A stretch of 64,000 nucleotides of DNA from Jidongwangia harbinensis (lineage in GTDB: Bacteria > Actinomycetota > Actinomycetes > Mycobacteriales > Micromonosporaceae): the NCBI RefSeq assembly GCF_020216025.1, contig NZ_JAIWNC010000056.1, positions 1 through 64,000 on the forward strand, written 5' to 3'. How positions within the stretch are numbered: position 1 is the first letter of the stretch; the number at the start of each line of letters is the position of its first letter. The notes beneath the pieces were generated by a model. The model made no database searches. It saw only the letters and a program-made list of their open reading frames with translations, and had not been told where the DNA came from. Shown in pieces: positions 32,104 through 40,931 of the stretch. Position numbers and translations under genes: made by a program.

Positions 32104-33471
32104 TCATGCGTCCGACGGCCACCGGCCGTGCATCGCGGACTCGACGAGCCGGGCGGCGTCGTCGAGCCCGGAGCGGTCGGCCTCGTCGAACTCTTGACGG
32201 GCGGCCACGGCCCGGGTGCGCGCGAGTTGCTCTAGCACGGCCGCCCGGTACCCGTCGTCCCGGACGACCCACGCCACCTCGCGCAGCAGCTGCAGGATCC
32301 GGGCGAGTACGTCGGGCTTAGCCGCCCCGTACCGCCGTGGCTGGCCGACCGCCAGCTGTAGCAGGGCCGGAAAGCTTGGCCGGGTCAATACCACCCGCAC
32401 CCGGCCGGCGTCGTCGCACCAGCGCTGCGGACCCCAGTTGTACCCGGCCGCCTCGCACAGCAGGGCGGAGGCGTGGCTCAGCGCGTGCACGGCGGTGGTC
32501 GGGTCGTTGACGGACGGGGACAGCGCCTTGACCGCCACGTCGGTGATCTGCCGCATGCCGAACGCCACGTCCTGCGCAGCCGTGCGCTCGAACGAGAACT
32601 CGATTGCCGCGTTCACCCGCTTCGCCCATTTCTTTTTCTTCCCGTCGTCCGGATGCGGGCCGTCCAGCGGCCAGGCCGTAGCGATCGGTGTCCCGGCGAT
32701 GATCGATGCTCCGGGATGCCGGTCGATCCGGATGACGGTCGTGGTCGCGTCGGCGATCGCGAGCAGTCGGTTGTGGTCCACCGAGGCGAGAAAGCCGGAG
32801 CGGTGCGCGCTCAGCCGGACGCCGGCGTCGTCCGGTGGCAGGGCCGGCGCAGCCGGCTGCGGGGAAGCGGCCTCCGGCACCGTGGCGAGGATCGTCCGCC
32901 GGCTCTCCGCGTGCACGTCCCGCAGCATCGACTCGACGCGGATCTGCTGGGCGAGATGAGCGAGAAAACCGGCCACGGCCAGCACACAGACCACGGTGAG
33001 TCCGTATGCCGTGCTGACCGACAGACGCGGCACGAACGCCGGCGCTTCGTCGTCCTGTGTCCGCACGGTGCGTAGCACGGTGAGCGCGTAGCTGAATGTC
33101 GCCAGCAGGATCGCCAGGGTCAGGTGCACCACCCGGTCACGGGCGAACGTGCGCAGCAGCCGGGGCGAATACTGGCCGCTGGCGAGCTGCAGGGTAACCA
33201 CGGTGAGCGAGAAGGTCAGCGACGTCACGGTGATCAGCGATCCGGCGACCGTCTGCAGGACGCTGCGGGCGGCCTCCGGACCACCGGAGAACAGCAGCGC
33301 CGCGACGGTGGGTGGCACATCGTCCAGAAGGCGGGCGTCCAGCCGGGGCATGGCCACCCCGAGGCCGATCGCCGCGGCGATCGCCGCCGCCGGCAGTGGC
33401 CACAGCTGGGTGCGCAACCTGTCGAGCAGAACGCGCAGGCGGGTGCGGGCGGAGCCGCCCTTGAGTGTCAT
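32104..33471 (-). CDS. DUF2254 membrane protein
   Basis: A 455-residue protein with about four N-terminal transmembrane helices and the DUF2254 pattern: ARSVLQTVAGSLITVTSLTFSLTVVTLQLASGQYSPRLL (about 68-106) and, in the cytoplasmic part, DVAFGMRQITDVAVKALSPSVNDPTTAV (about 303-330). Its function is unknown. The ATG lies close to the start of the family similarity but has no obvious ribosome site. The upstream gap contains the first copy of a diverged repeat. Confidence 0.82.
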   Translation of the reverse strand: MTLKGGSARTRLRVLLDRLRTQLWPLPAAAIAAAIGLGVAMPRLDARLLDDVPPTVAALLFSGGPEAARSVLQTVAGSLITVTSLTFSLTVVTLQLASGQYSPRLLRTFARDRVVHLTLAILLATFSYALTVLRTVRTQDDEAPAFVPRLSVSTAYGLTVVCVLAVAGFLAHLAQQIRVESMLRDVHAESRRTILATVPEAASPQPAAPALPPDDAGVRLSAHRSGFLASVDHNRLLAIADATTTVIRIDRHPGASIIAGTPIATAWPLDGPHPDDGKKKKWAKRVNAAIEFSFERTAAQDVAFGMRQITDVAVKALSPSVNDPTTAVHALSHASALLCEAAGYNWGPQRWCDDAGRVRVVLTRPSFPALLQLAVGQPRRYGAAKPDVLARILQLLREVAWVVRDDGYRAAVLEQLARTRAVAARQEFDEADRSGLDDAARLVESAMHGRWPSDA

Positions 33472-33651
33472 TCAGAGTCGTCCGGCGCCGGAGGATGCCG
33501 GTTCGTTGCCGGCCTGAGGGCGGTGCTGGGCATGTCGAGGGCTCCCGGTGAGTGCAGGACGGCGTGGTCTGTCGCCCGATTACCTCGCAGGGGGCGCGCT
33601 AAACAGCCGTGGGCGGCCCGGGGCCGACGTTCACGTCGTCCTCGCTCGGAC

Positions 33652-33790
33652 GGCGGGCCTGCCGACGCCCCTGCTGGGTCGTAGCGTCCGGCCATACGTC
33701 GTCCACGGAGGCGTTGACCTCCGCGCCGACCAGACGGCGATCGCGGTGAGGGAGAGGAACAGCAGAACAGCGATCGGTGCGGCGGCCGAG
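33652..33790. repeat. Diverged repeat, copy 1
   Basis: About 140 bases matching 36183-36320 at roughly 80% by eye; a short further match occurs at 33496-33545 versus 36136-36185. On the minus strand both copies encode, with frame breaks, a hydrophobic stretch like APIAVLLFLSLTAIAV followed by NASVDDVWPDATTQQ, so the repeat is probably two decayed copies of one small membrane-protein gene. Confidence 0.6.
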
Positions 33791-33848
33791 CGACGGCCGC
33801 GGGAGTGCACCTGACCGATCACCGGTTCGTGGCGACCAGGTCCTTGAT

Positions 33849-34376
33849 CTGGTGCGTCGGGGTCCGCCCCGATCACCTCGGTCACCGATCTGGGTCTGAA
33901 GCTGCGTGACGGCCGGCTTGAGGTCGACGAGTACCTCACGGTGCCGGGTCATCCGGAGGTGTATGCGTGCGGTGACGCCGCCGCCGTACCGGATTTGACT
34001 CGGCCGGGCAAGATCACCCCGATGACCGCTCAGCACGCCGTACGTCAGGGGAAGGTGGTGGCCGACAACATCGCCGCGTCCTACGGCACCGGTCGTCGCC
34101 GCGTCTACCGGCACCACGATCTCGGCTTCGTGGTGGATCTTGCGGGAACCGACGCGGCGGCCAATCCGCTGGGCCTCCATCTCAGGGGGTCCCGCCAAGG
34201 CGGTGACGCGCGGTCACCACCTGCTGTCGCTACCAGGTAACCGGGTACGAGTGGTCGCCGACTGGCTGCTCGACACGGTCCTGGCCCGGCAGGCCGTGCA
34301 GTTGGGGTTGCTGAGTCCCGAAGCCGTCCCGTTGGACAACGCCGCACCCGGAGTTCCCGCCGGTGGGCAGCAGTGA
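33849..34376 (+). pseudogene. Type II NADH dehydrogenase C-terminal remnant
   Basis: Three frame segments join into an NDH-2 C-terminus: WCVGVRPD (about 33850), then TDLGLKLRDGRLEVDEYLTVPGHPEVYACGDAAAVPDL with the second FAD-binding motif and PMTAQHAVRQGKVVADNIAASYG, and after a shift near 34190 GPAKAVTRGHHLLSLPGNRVRVVADWLLD to the stop. The N-terminal FAD- and NADH-binding domains are missing. An intact enzyme would pass electrons from NADH to menaquinone. Confidence 0.75.
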
Positions 34377-34490
34377 CCGCTGGGCCGGACCGAAACCGGA
34401 CTGCACCTTCGTGGAGTCAGCCGCAGCGACGTCACCGGGGCGCACCCCAGCAGTCGACTTCGTCGTTGAGTCTCGAGTCATGCCAGGCCG

Positions 34491-34790
34491 TCACGAGCGT
34501 CTGTCCGGTGCCGGGGAGACCAGGACGAACTGCACTCGGCCGTTGTCGTCGATGAGGGCGTCGATGATCTTGTCATCCACGCACTCCTCGGCGTCGCCCG
34601 CGATGAACAGCGCAGCGTCGGAGGCGGCCTGGAAGACCGTGTTACCGGGTTCCGAGGTCGGAGCGACGGCGACGTGGAGCGAGACCTGGCCGTCGTTGGT
34701 GGCGATGCGTAGCCCGGCACCCTGTGGAACCCCGGGGCGGGCGACGATCTGACGTATCGCGTTGATGGCGTTCTCCGAAACTGTGAACAC
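34491..34790 (-). CDS. HesB/IscA-like small protein 1
   Basis: A 99-residue protein from GTG 34790, with GAGGAG upstream. VFTVSENAINAIRQIVARPGVPQGAGLRIAT is the usual start of HesB/IscA A-type carriers, but only one cysteine is present (ECVDDKIIDAL), whereas Fe-S carriers need three. The family in actinobacteria is often annotated adhesin or HesB-like. It is a paralogue of the gene at 46679-46975. An iron-sulfur role is doubtful. Confidence 0.75.
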   Translation of the reverse strand: MFTVSENAINAIRQIVARPGVPQGAGLRIATNDGQVSLHVAVAPTSEPGNTVFQAASDAALFIAGDAEECVDDKIIDALIDDNGRVQFVLVSPAPDRRS

Positions 34791-34878
34791 AGCGGTGCTC
34801 CTCTGGCCGTTCTCGTCGTGGCACGGATATCCGTGCGCCCAATGTTGCGGCCGGATATGTAGGCGGTTCCGCCGCTTC

Positions 34879-34894
34879 GTGACATTCGGGCGAC
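34879..34894 (-). promoter_or_regulatory. Near-match to the GTCAY direct repeat, upstream of HesB-like 1
   Basis: On the minus strand the site reads GTCGC-N6-GTCAC, one mismatch from GTCAY-N6-GTCAY, about 96 bases before the start at 34790. Confidence 0.3.
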
Positions 34895-35059
34895 GATCAC
34901 CCGACCGGTGACTGGTGTGTCGATCGATGCACGGCAGCAGCCTCGAGGCCCGGGTTGGTTTCACCCGCGGCTTTGGAAAGCGCCCGGTACGCGCCGATTG
35001 GCTGTCGCAGGACGCGGGTAGCGGCCGTCCACGTCGTTTGCGGCCAGAGGAGGAAAGAC

Positions 35060-36008
35060 ATGGTCGAGACCCGTGCCCGTCGCCGGGCACTCACACACCG
35101 CGTCCGCCGCGGCCGCTTCGGCGGTGCTGCTCGCGCCGCTGGCGGCCTGCGGAGACGACGACGGCGGCATCCCAAACATCGCTCTCTACAGCGCCCCGGA
35201 GCAGAGCTTGCGACAGGTCGTCGACGACTGCACGGAGGCGGCCGGGGGCCGGTACCGCATCGAGTATCAGCAACTGCCGCGACAGGCCGACGAACAGCGG
35301 GTGCAGATGGTGCGACGGCTCGCGGCCGAGGACGACAGTACCGCGACAGGTTGTACGCGGCGCCGAAGAACACGAACGTCCAACTGCTGTGGTACCGCAC
35401 CGACTTGGTTGCGGAACCGCCGCAGACCTGGGCCGAGATGATCCGGACAGCGCAGCAGCTGCAGGCTCAGGGTCGTACCCACCGCATCCTCACCATGGGC
35501 GCCCGGTACGAAGGCCTGGTCGTCCTCTACAACACACTGGTGGCCAGTGTGGGCGGGCGCATTCTCAATGACGCGGGTGACGAGGTGGTGCTGGACGAGG
35601 GCGCGGTCCAGGCGCTGGAACTGCTCAAGCGCTTCGCCACCTCCGGCGTCACCAGCCCGTCACTCAGCAACGCGGTGGAGGACCCGGTGCGCCTGGAGTT
35701 CCAGGACGGCGGTGGGGCCTTCCAGCTGAGCTGGCCGTACGTCTATCCGGCGCTGCAGGAAGGTGCTCCGGAACTGGCCCCCCGGGTCAGCCGCGCCGGA
35801 GATTGAGCGGGCGTACCCGATGAAGGAGACCATCCTGGCTGAGTTGCGCGACGCCGCGGTGCGCCCGACGACGCCCGCATATCAGAACGTCTCCACGGTC
35901 ATCTCCGCGATCTTGTCGCCGCCGGGCGACATCCAGCCACGCGAGACCGTCGAGGCGCTGCGTGAGCAGATCGCGGACGCGCTCGCCTCGCGAGGCGTGC
36001 TGCCCTGA
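35060..36008 (+). pseudogene. Sugar ABC transporter substrate-binding lipoprotein remnant
   Basis: ATG 35060 has AGAGGAGG upstream, but the frame shifts within about 20 bases to a lipoprotein signal (AAASAVLLAPLAACGDDD, lipobox cysteine) and EQRVQMVRRLAAEDD. It then jumps to RLYAAPKNTNVQLLWYRTDLVAEPPQTWAEMI and VASVGGRILND, and shifts again near 35790 to IERAYPMKETILAELRDAAVRPTTPAYQNVSTVISAIL. These are segments of a family 1 solute-binding protein of the LpqY/trehalose-binding type. Several indels and a missing central block make it non-functional. No permease genes accompany it. Confidence 0.8.
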
Positions 36009-36182
36009 CACGGTGGTCTGTGACCCCGACGCCGAGGCGCTCCGGGTGAGCTGGGCGCTTTAGCCGGTCGAGCAGGGCTCGCAGCGGGTAGGTGCGGAAC
36101 CCTCGAAGGACATTCAGCGCTGTTCCGGACCGGACAATGCCGATTCGGAACCAGCCCGAGGGGAGGTGCTAGGCATGTCGAA

Positions 36183-36320
36183 GGCGGACCTGCCAGCGGC
36201 GCTGCTGGGTGGTCGCGTGCGGCCACACGTCGTCCACAGAGGCGTTGAGTCCTGCGCCGATCAGAACTGCGATGGCGGTGAGGAAGAGGAAAGCAGCACA
36301 GCGATCGGTGCGGCGGCCGG
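36183..36320. repeat. Diverged repeat, copy 2
   Basis: Partner of 33652-33790. The minus strand here reads LFLTAIAVLIGAGLNASVDDVWPHATTQQRR, an open version of the broken peptide seen in copy 1, and upstream in another frame TGPAAAPIAVLL. This suggests a decayed small membrane-protein gene transcribed leftward. Confidence 0.6.
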
Positions 36321-36766
36321 TCCGGTGTCCCGCGTCCCCCAGGCGAGATGGGTTCGCGGAGCCATACTGCCGCCGGTCCACACCGCTAGGGCCAGGACCA
36401 CCCGGGTATCTCGCGCCGTGCGGGTGAGCGTCCGCTTGCCCGTCACGGTCTCGCGCCGGACTGCGGGCCGGGCAGCGCGCCGGCCGCGGCTGCGGGCGTA
36501 GTGGATGTCTGCCCGTACTTCGACAAGGGCCGGTACACCTGCATCGGCGGCTCCCTGCCCGTCAGCCGGACGAGGACGGCGATCTCCCCATGGTCCTGCA
36601 GCGGGCCTGACGTCCGACCGGGGCCCCCGCTTCGTCATGGAACCGACATGCCGCTGCGGAACCGCCGCAATGTCCTCCCGTGATGCTGGGTCCCGAGACA
36701 ATCGCGCCGTGACCAGCTCCAGCGAGTGGGAGCATCGGCCTTGACCAATGGTGGTGAAGATCCGAC
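36321..36766. other. Non-coding or decayed stretch before the zinc-ribbon STAS gene
   Basis: No convincing gene. The minus strand continues the decayed membrane-protein reading (TRDTRVVLALAVWTGGSMAPRTHLAWG). A near-match to the GTCAY direct repeat, GTCAT-N6-GACAT, is at 36634-36649, about 125 bases before the STAS start; the paralogous STAS gene at 59277 has an exact copy in a similar place. Confidence 0.4.
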
Positions 36767-37387
36767 ATGACAGCCGTTCCCGCCAAGGCCGGCGCCGGCG
36801 TGGAGCTGATCTGCGACGGCTGCGGAAGTGTGGCCGTCGCGGGCGGCCACGGCCTGCATGACGACGACGTCGTCTATGTCGCGGTCGCCGAGGTCGGCTG
36901 GACCGGCTCGGCGTTCGCGCGGGGGCCGCACCGCTGCCGGCCCTGCGAGGAGGCACTGCTGGCGGCCCCCCGGCACACGCGCGGCCCGGCCGGTGACGAT
37001 GCGGCTGCCGGTCGGGTCGTCTGGCACGTCGCCGCGCCGGCATCCTTGGTGCAGGTGAGCGGGGACGTCGACATCGATGTGGTGGACGAGCTGCGCGCCG
37101 CGCTGGAGGCAGCTGTAGCCGCCCGTGCGCACGTCGTCGTCGACCTGGCCGGGGCCGGCACCATCGACTCCGTCGGGCTCGGCACGCTGGTCCGCGCCCG
37201 CCAGGCCGCCCGCCAGCGGGACGGTAACCTCGTGCTGGCGGCGCCGTCGCGGTTCGTGTTGACCGTGCTGCGGACCATGCGCCTGCACACCGCGTTCCCC
37301 GCGTACGAGACTGTGCCGGAGGCGCTGGCTGCGGCCTCGGACGGTGGGCCGTCGGTCGTACCTCCGCCGCACCAGGCCGGGCTGTGA
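36767..37387 (+). CDS. Zinc-ribbon-headed STAS domain protein 1
   Basis: A 206-residue protein. The N-terminal ~60 residues carry C16, C19, C57 and C60 (CDGC and CRPC), a likely zinc ribbon, with VVYVAVAEVGWTGSAFARGPHRC between them. After a linker, residues about 90-195 form a STAS domain: LVQVSGDVDIDVVDELRAALE, VVDLAGAGTIDSVGLGTLV with the conserved phosphorylatable DS, and a C-terminal helix. STAS proteins act as anti-sigma antagonists in partner switching. The start region, MTAVPA and upstream bases, is nearly identical to the paralogue at 59277. Confidence 0.8.
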   Translation: MTAVPAKAGAGVELICDGCGSVAVAGGHGLHDDDVVYVAVAEVGWTGSAFARGPHRCRPCEEALLAAPRHTRGPAGDDAAAGRVVWHVAAPASLVQVSGDVDIDVVDELRAALEAAVAARAHVVVDLAGAGTIDSVGLGTLVRARQAARQRDGNLVLAAPSRFVLTVLRTMRLHTAFPAYETVPEALAAASDGGPSVVPPPHQAGL

Positions 37388-37588
37388 ACTGACGGGCGCG
37401 GCATCGAGGGCCGGTGGCCGCCGTCCGGCAGGCGGTCGCGGACCGTACGCATCCAACCGTTCAGCCGACGACTGAGATGCAACGCTTGGTCTTGGACCGG
37501 CTGCCGGGAAGATCGGTTCGGGCCTGCCCGAATCCGTGCTCTGGTGCACTGACGTTGTGCCCCCGTTCACCGTCGCGGCATCGAGACT

Positions 37589-38200
37589 CTACCGGCTTGG
37601 ACGCGCGGATGCGGCAGATGCGGAGGGGGGCTGACAGAGGGCGGTGGGTGCAGGACGCGGCGCGGAGCTGGGCTGCACGAGTGCCCCGACGGTTACCTGA
37701 CCCGCATCTGCGAAGGTGAAAGTCACCGGAACGGTCGTGCCGGCGAGTACCTGTTGCTTGAAGTTCACCAGCCGGCCGTAGTAGGCGTCGAAGGGTGGTA
37801 CGCCTCCGGAGGCCTCGGTGAGTCCGGGAAAGGCGGGTTGCAGAGGGAGTGCGGACACGGTCCGCGCGGCTCCGTCGCAGTCGTCGTCCCATCGGATTTC
37901 CACTGACGCAGCGGCCGTGCTTGTGAGCGATGTCAGGGTGTCCTGTCGCCTACCCTCATTGAGCAGCGTGAACCAAACCACAGCATCGTCGCCAGGTTGA
38001 TAGCTCGGGTTCTGCGGTGCCTCGACGTGAACGCTGCGCAGCAGGATCTCGCCTACTTGGGCGTTGGCTCCCATGACACTTTCCTGGAAGGGCTCCGGCT
38101 GGTCGCCCGGTATCGCTACCGGATCCTCCGTGCGGCAGGCACTGAGGGGTACGGCGAGAATGACGGCGGTGATGACGGCAATGGCTGAATTCGCTCTCAT
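37589..38200 (-). CDS. Lipoprotein with PCu(A)C-like domain
   Basis: A 203-residue lipoprotein: signal IAVITAVILAVPLSAC with lipobox cysteine 22, then a beta-rich region (VGEILLRSVHVEAPQNPSYQPGDDAVVWFTLLNEG, and VNFKQQVLAGTTVPVTFTFADAGQVTVGALVQ) resembling actinobacterial lipoproteins distantly related to PCu(A)C copper chaperones. The H-x-n-M-x21-H-x-M copper motif is not present, so copper binding is unproven. A fragment of a paralogue lies at 57520-57650. Confidence 0.65.
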   Translation of the reverse strand: MRANSAIAVITAVILAVPLSACRTEDPVAIPGDQPEPFQESVMGANAQVGEILLRSVHVEAPQNPSYQPGDDAVVWFTLLNEGRRQDTLTSLTSTAAASVEIRWDDDCDGAARTVSALPLQPAFPGLTEASGGVPPFDAYYGRLVNFKQQVLAGTTVPVTFTFADAGQVTVGALVQPSSAPRPAPTALCQPPSASAASARPSR

Positions 38201-38518
38201 GCCCCGCTGCTACCCGTGGTTCGTGAGCCGTAACAACGGTGCCCCGTGCTTCGCAGGCTTCGCCAAGTGGCAAGACAACGCTCGTCCTCATCGGGCTGAC
38301 CCGGGTCGCAAGAGGCGGACATGTTTCTGCGGAAGTCGCGGGAGTAGAGGGTGCATGGGCATGTCGGCCAACGAGGCCGCCGCCGCAAGGCGTGCACCTG
38401 ACCGACGTTCGCTTCGTGGCGCCTCGGTCTGGTGCATCGGCGTCCGACCCGATCCGCCCGTCGCCGACCTCGGAATGGCACTGTGGGACGGCCGGTCCGG
38501 CCGGTCGACAGCAGTGAA
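38201..38518. other. Intergenic stretch with no recognisable feature
   Basis: I see no homologous reading frame, hairpin or known motif in these 318 bases. Open frames here are arginine-rich and typical of non-coding GC-rich DNA. It separates two genes read leftward: the lipoprotein and, at its right end, the stop of the BON gene. Confidence 0.4.
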
Positions 38519-38812
38519 TCAGACACCGACGACCAGGCGGTTGCACACGTCGTGGACGTCAGGTGTCGACCACGCATGCCGACCGGCGGCCTCCTTCGCG
38601 GCGGCGGAGTCGATCCGCCCGTCGAGGATGACCACGCCGTTCTGCGCGCTGATCTCCAGCTCCCCGGTGCGGATGGCGGGATCGGTGAGAATCCGGTCGG
38701 CGACGCGATGCGCCAGCTCGCGGCCTGGGTCTCGGGCGGCAGCCGGGCCGGGGCTGCTACGGCGGGACTGCGACCACCCGTAGTCGGTGAAGTAGGACCA
38801 GTAGGGATGCAT
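38519..38812 (-). CDS. Stand-alone BON domain protein 1
   Basis: A 97-residue protein starting MHPYWSYFTDYGW, then a BON domain (about 32-96): ELAHRVADRILTDPAIRTGELEISAQNGVVILDGRIDS and VCNRLVV. There is no signal peptide or membrane segment, so it is cytoplasmic, unlike OsmY. The start ATG 38812 has AAAGG at a good distance; an upstream in-frame ATG exists at 38827. Similar small proteins occur at 51311 and 56043, and a membrane-anchored version at 45117. The repeat at 38935 lies about 130 bases upstream. Confidence 0.8.
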   Translation of the reverse strand: MHPYWSYFTDYGWSQSRRSSPGPAAARDPGRELAHRVADRILTDPAIRTGELEISAQNGVVILDGRIDSAAAKEAAGRHAWSTPDVHDVCNRLVVGV

Positions 38813-38934
38813 CCGATCGCCTTTCATCCGCAGCTTCGCAGCGACGTGAGCAACGTTTCCATGGCTCTCCTCCTTGGCGCCGGGTGTCCAGTGACAAGCC
38901 TGTTCGCCGAATGCGGAGGGTTTCCCGCAGATGT

Positions 38935-38950
38935 ATGACGGCCTGATGAC
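38935..38950 (-). promoter_or_regulatory. GTCAY direct repeat upstream of BON protein 1
   Basis: On the minus strand GTCAT-CAGGCC-GTCAT, an exact 11-base-pitch direct repeat, about 130 bases before the BON start. Confidence 0.5.
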
Positions 38951-38989
38951 AACGCGTCCGGCGCACTGCGGCGGCCGAGGGTTGTGGTG

Positions 38990-39492
38990 CCGGACCGGTC
39001 AACGTCAGCATGATCATCTGATTTACGCCGGTCATGTTCGTCGGAAGCGCGAGCGGCAACTGGACGTCCCACAGGATCTGCCGCGGACGTGCGCCGAAGG
39101 CCGCGGAGGGCTCCACCACCTCGGAATCCACCTGGCGGATGCCGAGATCGGTCAAGCGCACGGCGGGCGCGACGGCGAAGATGGTGGTGGCCACCACGCC
39201 GATGCCGAAGAAACACCGCGGGCAGCAGATGGACGAAGACCGGCATAGTCTGCATGAAATCCAGGACCGGCCGGACCATGGCACGTACCCGGTCGTGGCG
39301 AGCCGCGAGAATGCCGAGCGGAACGCCGCCGCCGCGACCACCGAGGCGACCAGCACCACCGCCAGGCTCTGCGGCGTCTCGGTCCACAGATCCATCGCCT
39401 GCACGAGCAGCAGACCGGCGGCGGCCACCGGGACGACCACCTACCGCCGGATCGCCGCCCAGGCGACGACCACCAGAAGAAAGACGGTCATT
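38990..39492 (-). pseudogene. Betaine/OpuA-type ABC permease remnant
   Basis: From ATG 39492 (MTVFLLVVVAWAAIRR) the product is soon interrupted. In alternating frames the sequence reads AGLLLVQAMDLWTETPQSLAVVLVASVV, VPLGILAARHDRVRAMVRPVLDFMQTMPVFVHLLPAVF, and FGIGVVATTIFAVAPAVRLTDLGIRQVD plus ALPTNMTGVNQMIMLTLT. This is the binding-protein-dependent permease of glycine betaine/proline uptake systems, with at least three frame breaks and a lost C-terminus. The ATPase and binding-protein genes are absent. Confidence 0.8.
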
Positions 39493-39503
39493 GCATCGTC
39501 ACG
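39488..39503 (+). promoter_or_regulatory. GTCAY direct repeat upstream of the VOC gene
   Basis: GTCAT-TGCATC-GTCAC, centred 64 bases before the ATG at 39560. It also overlaps the start of the divergent permease remnant. Confidence 0.5.
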
Positions 39504-39559
39504 AAACGCACAGCGAACGGGTTCGGGAGCGACGGAAGTGTCCGTCTAGGATTTGAGCC

Positions 39560-40204
39560 ATGATTCGATGGATCACCGGGGTCCTGGATTCTCCGTCACC
39601 GGATGCGGATGATTTCTGGCAGGCGGTCACCAGCTCGACGCTGTCGCCGTGGCGGGATGCCGGTGGGGATTCCGTGACGCTCCGTCCCGCGTACGGTGAT
39701 CCCTTCCTGGCTCTGCACGTGGTCGAGGAGGGTCCGGCGCGGGCGCACCTGGATCTCCATGTGGACGATGTGGCGGCACAGGCGCGTCGCATGGTGGATG
39801 TGGGTGCGGCGGTGGTGCGCCGGGACGGTGAGCTGGTGGCGCTGAGTTCCCCTGCCGGTCTGTCGTTTAGCCTGGTGCCGTGGCGGGGTGAGTCGGCGTG
39901 GCCGGAGGCTGAGGGCCGACTGCATCGAATGTGCCTGGACACGCCATCGGCGATGTTCGACGTCGAGGGGCGGTTCTGGAGTACCGCGCTCGTACGTGAG
40001 CGGCCTACGCCGTTGAATGTGTTGATGCGGCGCGTCAGCGACGACGAGGCCGGCATGCACCTGCATCTGAGATGTGCGGATCGTGCCGCCGAGGCGCGGC
40101 GGCATGCGGGACTGGGCGCGTCGATCGCGCGGGTGGCGGCGGAGCAGACGACGCTGCGCGATCCGGTGGGCCGGCAGTATTGCCTGACCAGCCCGGACGC
40201 CTGA
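39560..40204 (+). CDS. VOC (glyoxalase/bleomycin-resistance fold) protein, two modules
   Basis: A 214-residue protein with two VOC modules, about 1-108 (MIRWITGVLDSPSPDADDFW...HLDLHVDDVAAQARRMVDVGA) and 115-212 (MCLDTPSAMFDVEGRFW...MHLHLRCADRAAEARRHAGLGA). Metal-ligand-type histidine and glutamate positions are only partly kept, so it may be a binding or resistance protein rather than an enzyme. The start is ATG 39560, and the GTCAY repeat lies 64 bases upstream. Confidence 0.8.
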   Translation: MIRWITGVLDSPSPDADDFWQAVTSSTLSPWRDAGGDSVTLRPAYGDPFLALHVVEEGPARAHLDLHVDDVAAQARRMVDVGAAVVRRDGELVALSSPAGLSFSLVPWRGESAWPEAEGRLHRMCLDTPSAMFDVEGRFWSTALVRERPTPLNVLMRRVSDDEAGMHLHLRCADRAAEARRHAGLGASIARVAAEQTTLRDPVGRQYCLTSPDA

Positions 40205-40269
40205 GATTACGGCAACCTGGCTGTCATCCGTCGTTCCGCGGACGAGCAACAGACCTGTCCACCCGCTCT

Positions 40270-40285
40270 GTCATACGACCGTCAT
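40270..40285 (+). promoter_or_regulatory. GTCAY direct repeat without a clear target gene
   Basis: GTCAT-ACGACC-GTCAT sits between convergent genes. No convincing gene follows on either strand at the expected distance, so this may be a leftover promoter or control an unseen small RNA. Confidence 0.35.
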
Positions 40286-40412
40286 GCGGCCGGCCGATAT
40301 TCGCCATATTCCGCCGGGATGCTGGTGCACGGGCGAGGGGACACGTCGCGTCGGCCGATTGGCTCCCCCCGCTGAATCGGACGGCACTGCGGCCGCCGTC
40401 CTTCGCCCGTCA

Positions 40413-40448
40413 GCGCGCGGACACACCGGTTCGGTGTGGTCCGCGCGC
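40413..40448 (-). terminator. Strong hairpin after the STAS gene
   Basis: The left arm 40413-40428 and right arm 40432-40448 pair over 16 bases with one bulged G around a GTT loop, 28 bases beyond the stop of the leftward STAS gene. Confidence 0.65.
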
Positions 40449-40475
40449 TGATGCGTGCGCGCGGGATGCGCCGGG

Positions 40476-40811
40476 TCAGGTTGTCTCCGGGTCGTCGGGA
40501 TCGACCTCGAGAACCTGGTCGATGCGGCCGAGGCTGAGCAGTCGGCGAACCCGCGGCTTCGGCCGTCGCAGCACCAGGGTGCCGTCCGCGCACACCATCT
40601 GCCGGTGTGCGCGTAACAGCAGCACGATCGCTGCGGCGTCCATGCGCGGGCACGCGCTGAGGTCGATGATCAACCGTTTCGGTTGCGCCGCCAGCGCTTC
40701 CGCGAGTGTCGTCTGCCAGCGTTCGACCATGTCGTCGTCGAGCGGATGGCTCACCACCACGACCAGTTCCGGGCTGGTCTGTTGCGGCCCGTGCGCAGTC
40801 AGCGGCCTCAT
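40476..40811 (-). CDS. STAS domain protein (anti-sigma factor antagonist-like)
   Basis: A 111-residue single-domain STAS protein: VVVVSHPLDDDMVERWQTTLAEALAAQPKRLIIDLSACPRMDAAAIVLLLRAHRQM. The usual DSSG phosphorylation site reads MDAAA, with no serine, so switching by phosphorylation seems unlikely here. A close paralogue with the same change is at 50975. GAGGAGGACCG precedes the ATG. It lies 120 bases downstream of the Usp gene on the same strand and may share its promoter. Confidence 0.8.
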   Translation of the reverse strand: MRPLTAHGPQQTSPELVVVVSHPLDDDMVERWQTTLAEALAAQPKRLIIDLSACPRMDAAAIVLLLRAHRQMVCADGTLVLRRPKPRVRRLLSLGRIDQVLEVDPDDPETT

Positions 40812-40931
40812 CGGTCCTCCTCGTCGTGCCGTCGCACGTCCACTCTCGCCGGTGGTGTGGTGCGCTGTTCCGGGCTGTGCGTCGAGTGCGTTGAGATCGC
40901 TACGCTGCAGACACAGCGACCGGCGGCTTTA

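Noticed and set aside
36261..37043. Minus-strand open frame of 260 codons over the STAS gene
   Set aside because: Most of it is antisense to the STAS gene and low in complexity; only its end relates to the decayed repeat peptide.
38160..38180. GTCAT-N7-GTCAT pair on the minus strand
   Set aside because: It lies inside the lipoprotein signal-peptide coding sequence and has the wrong spacer.
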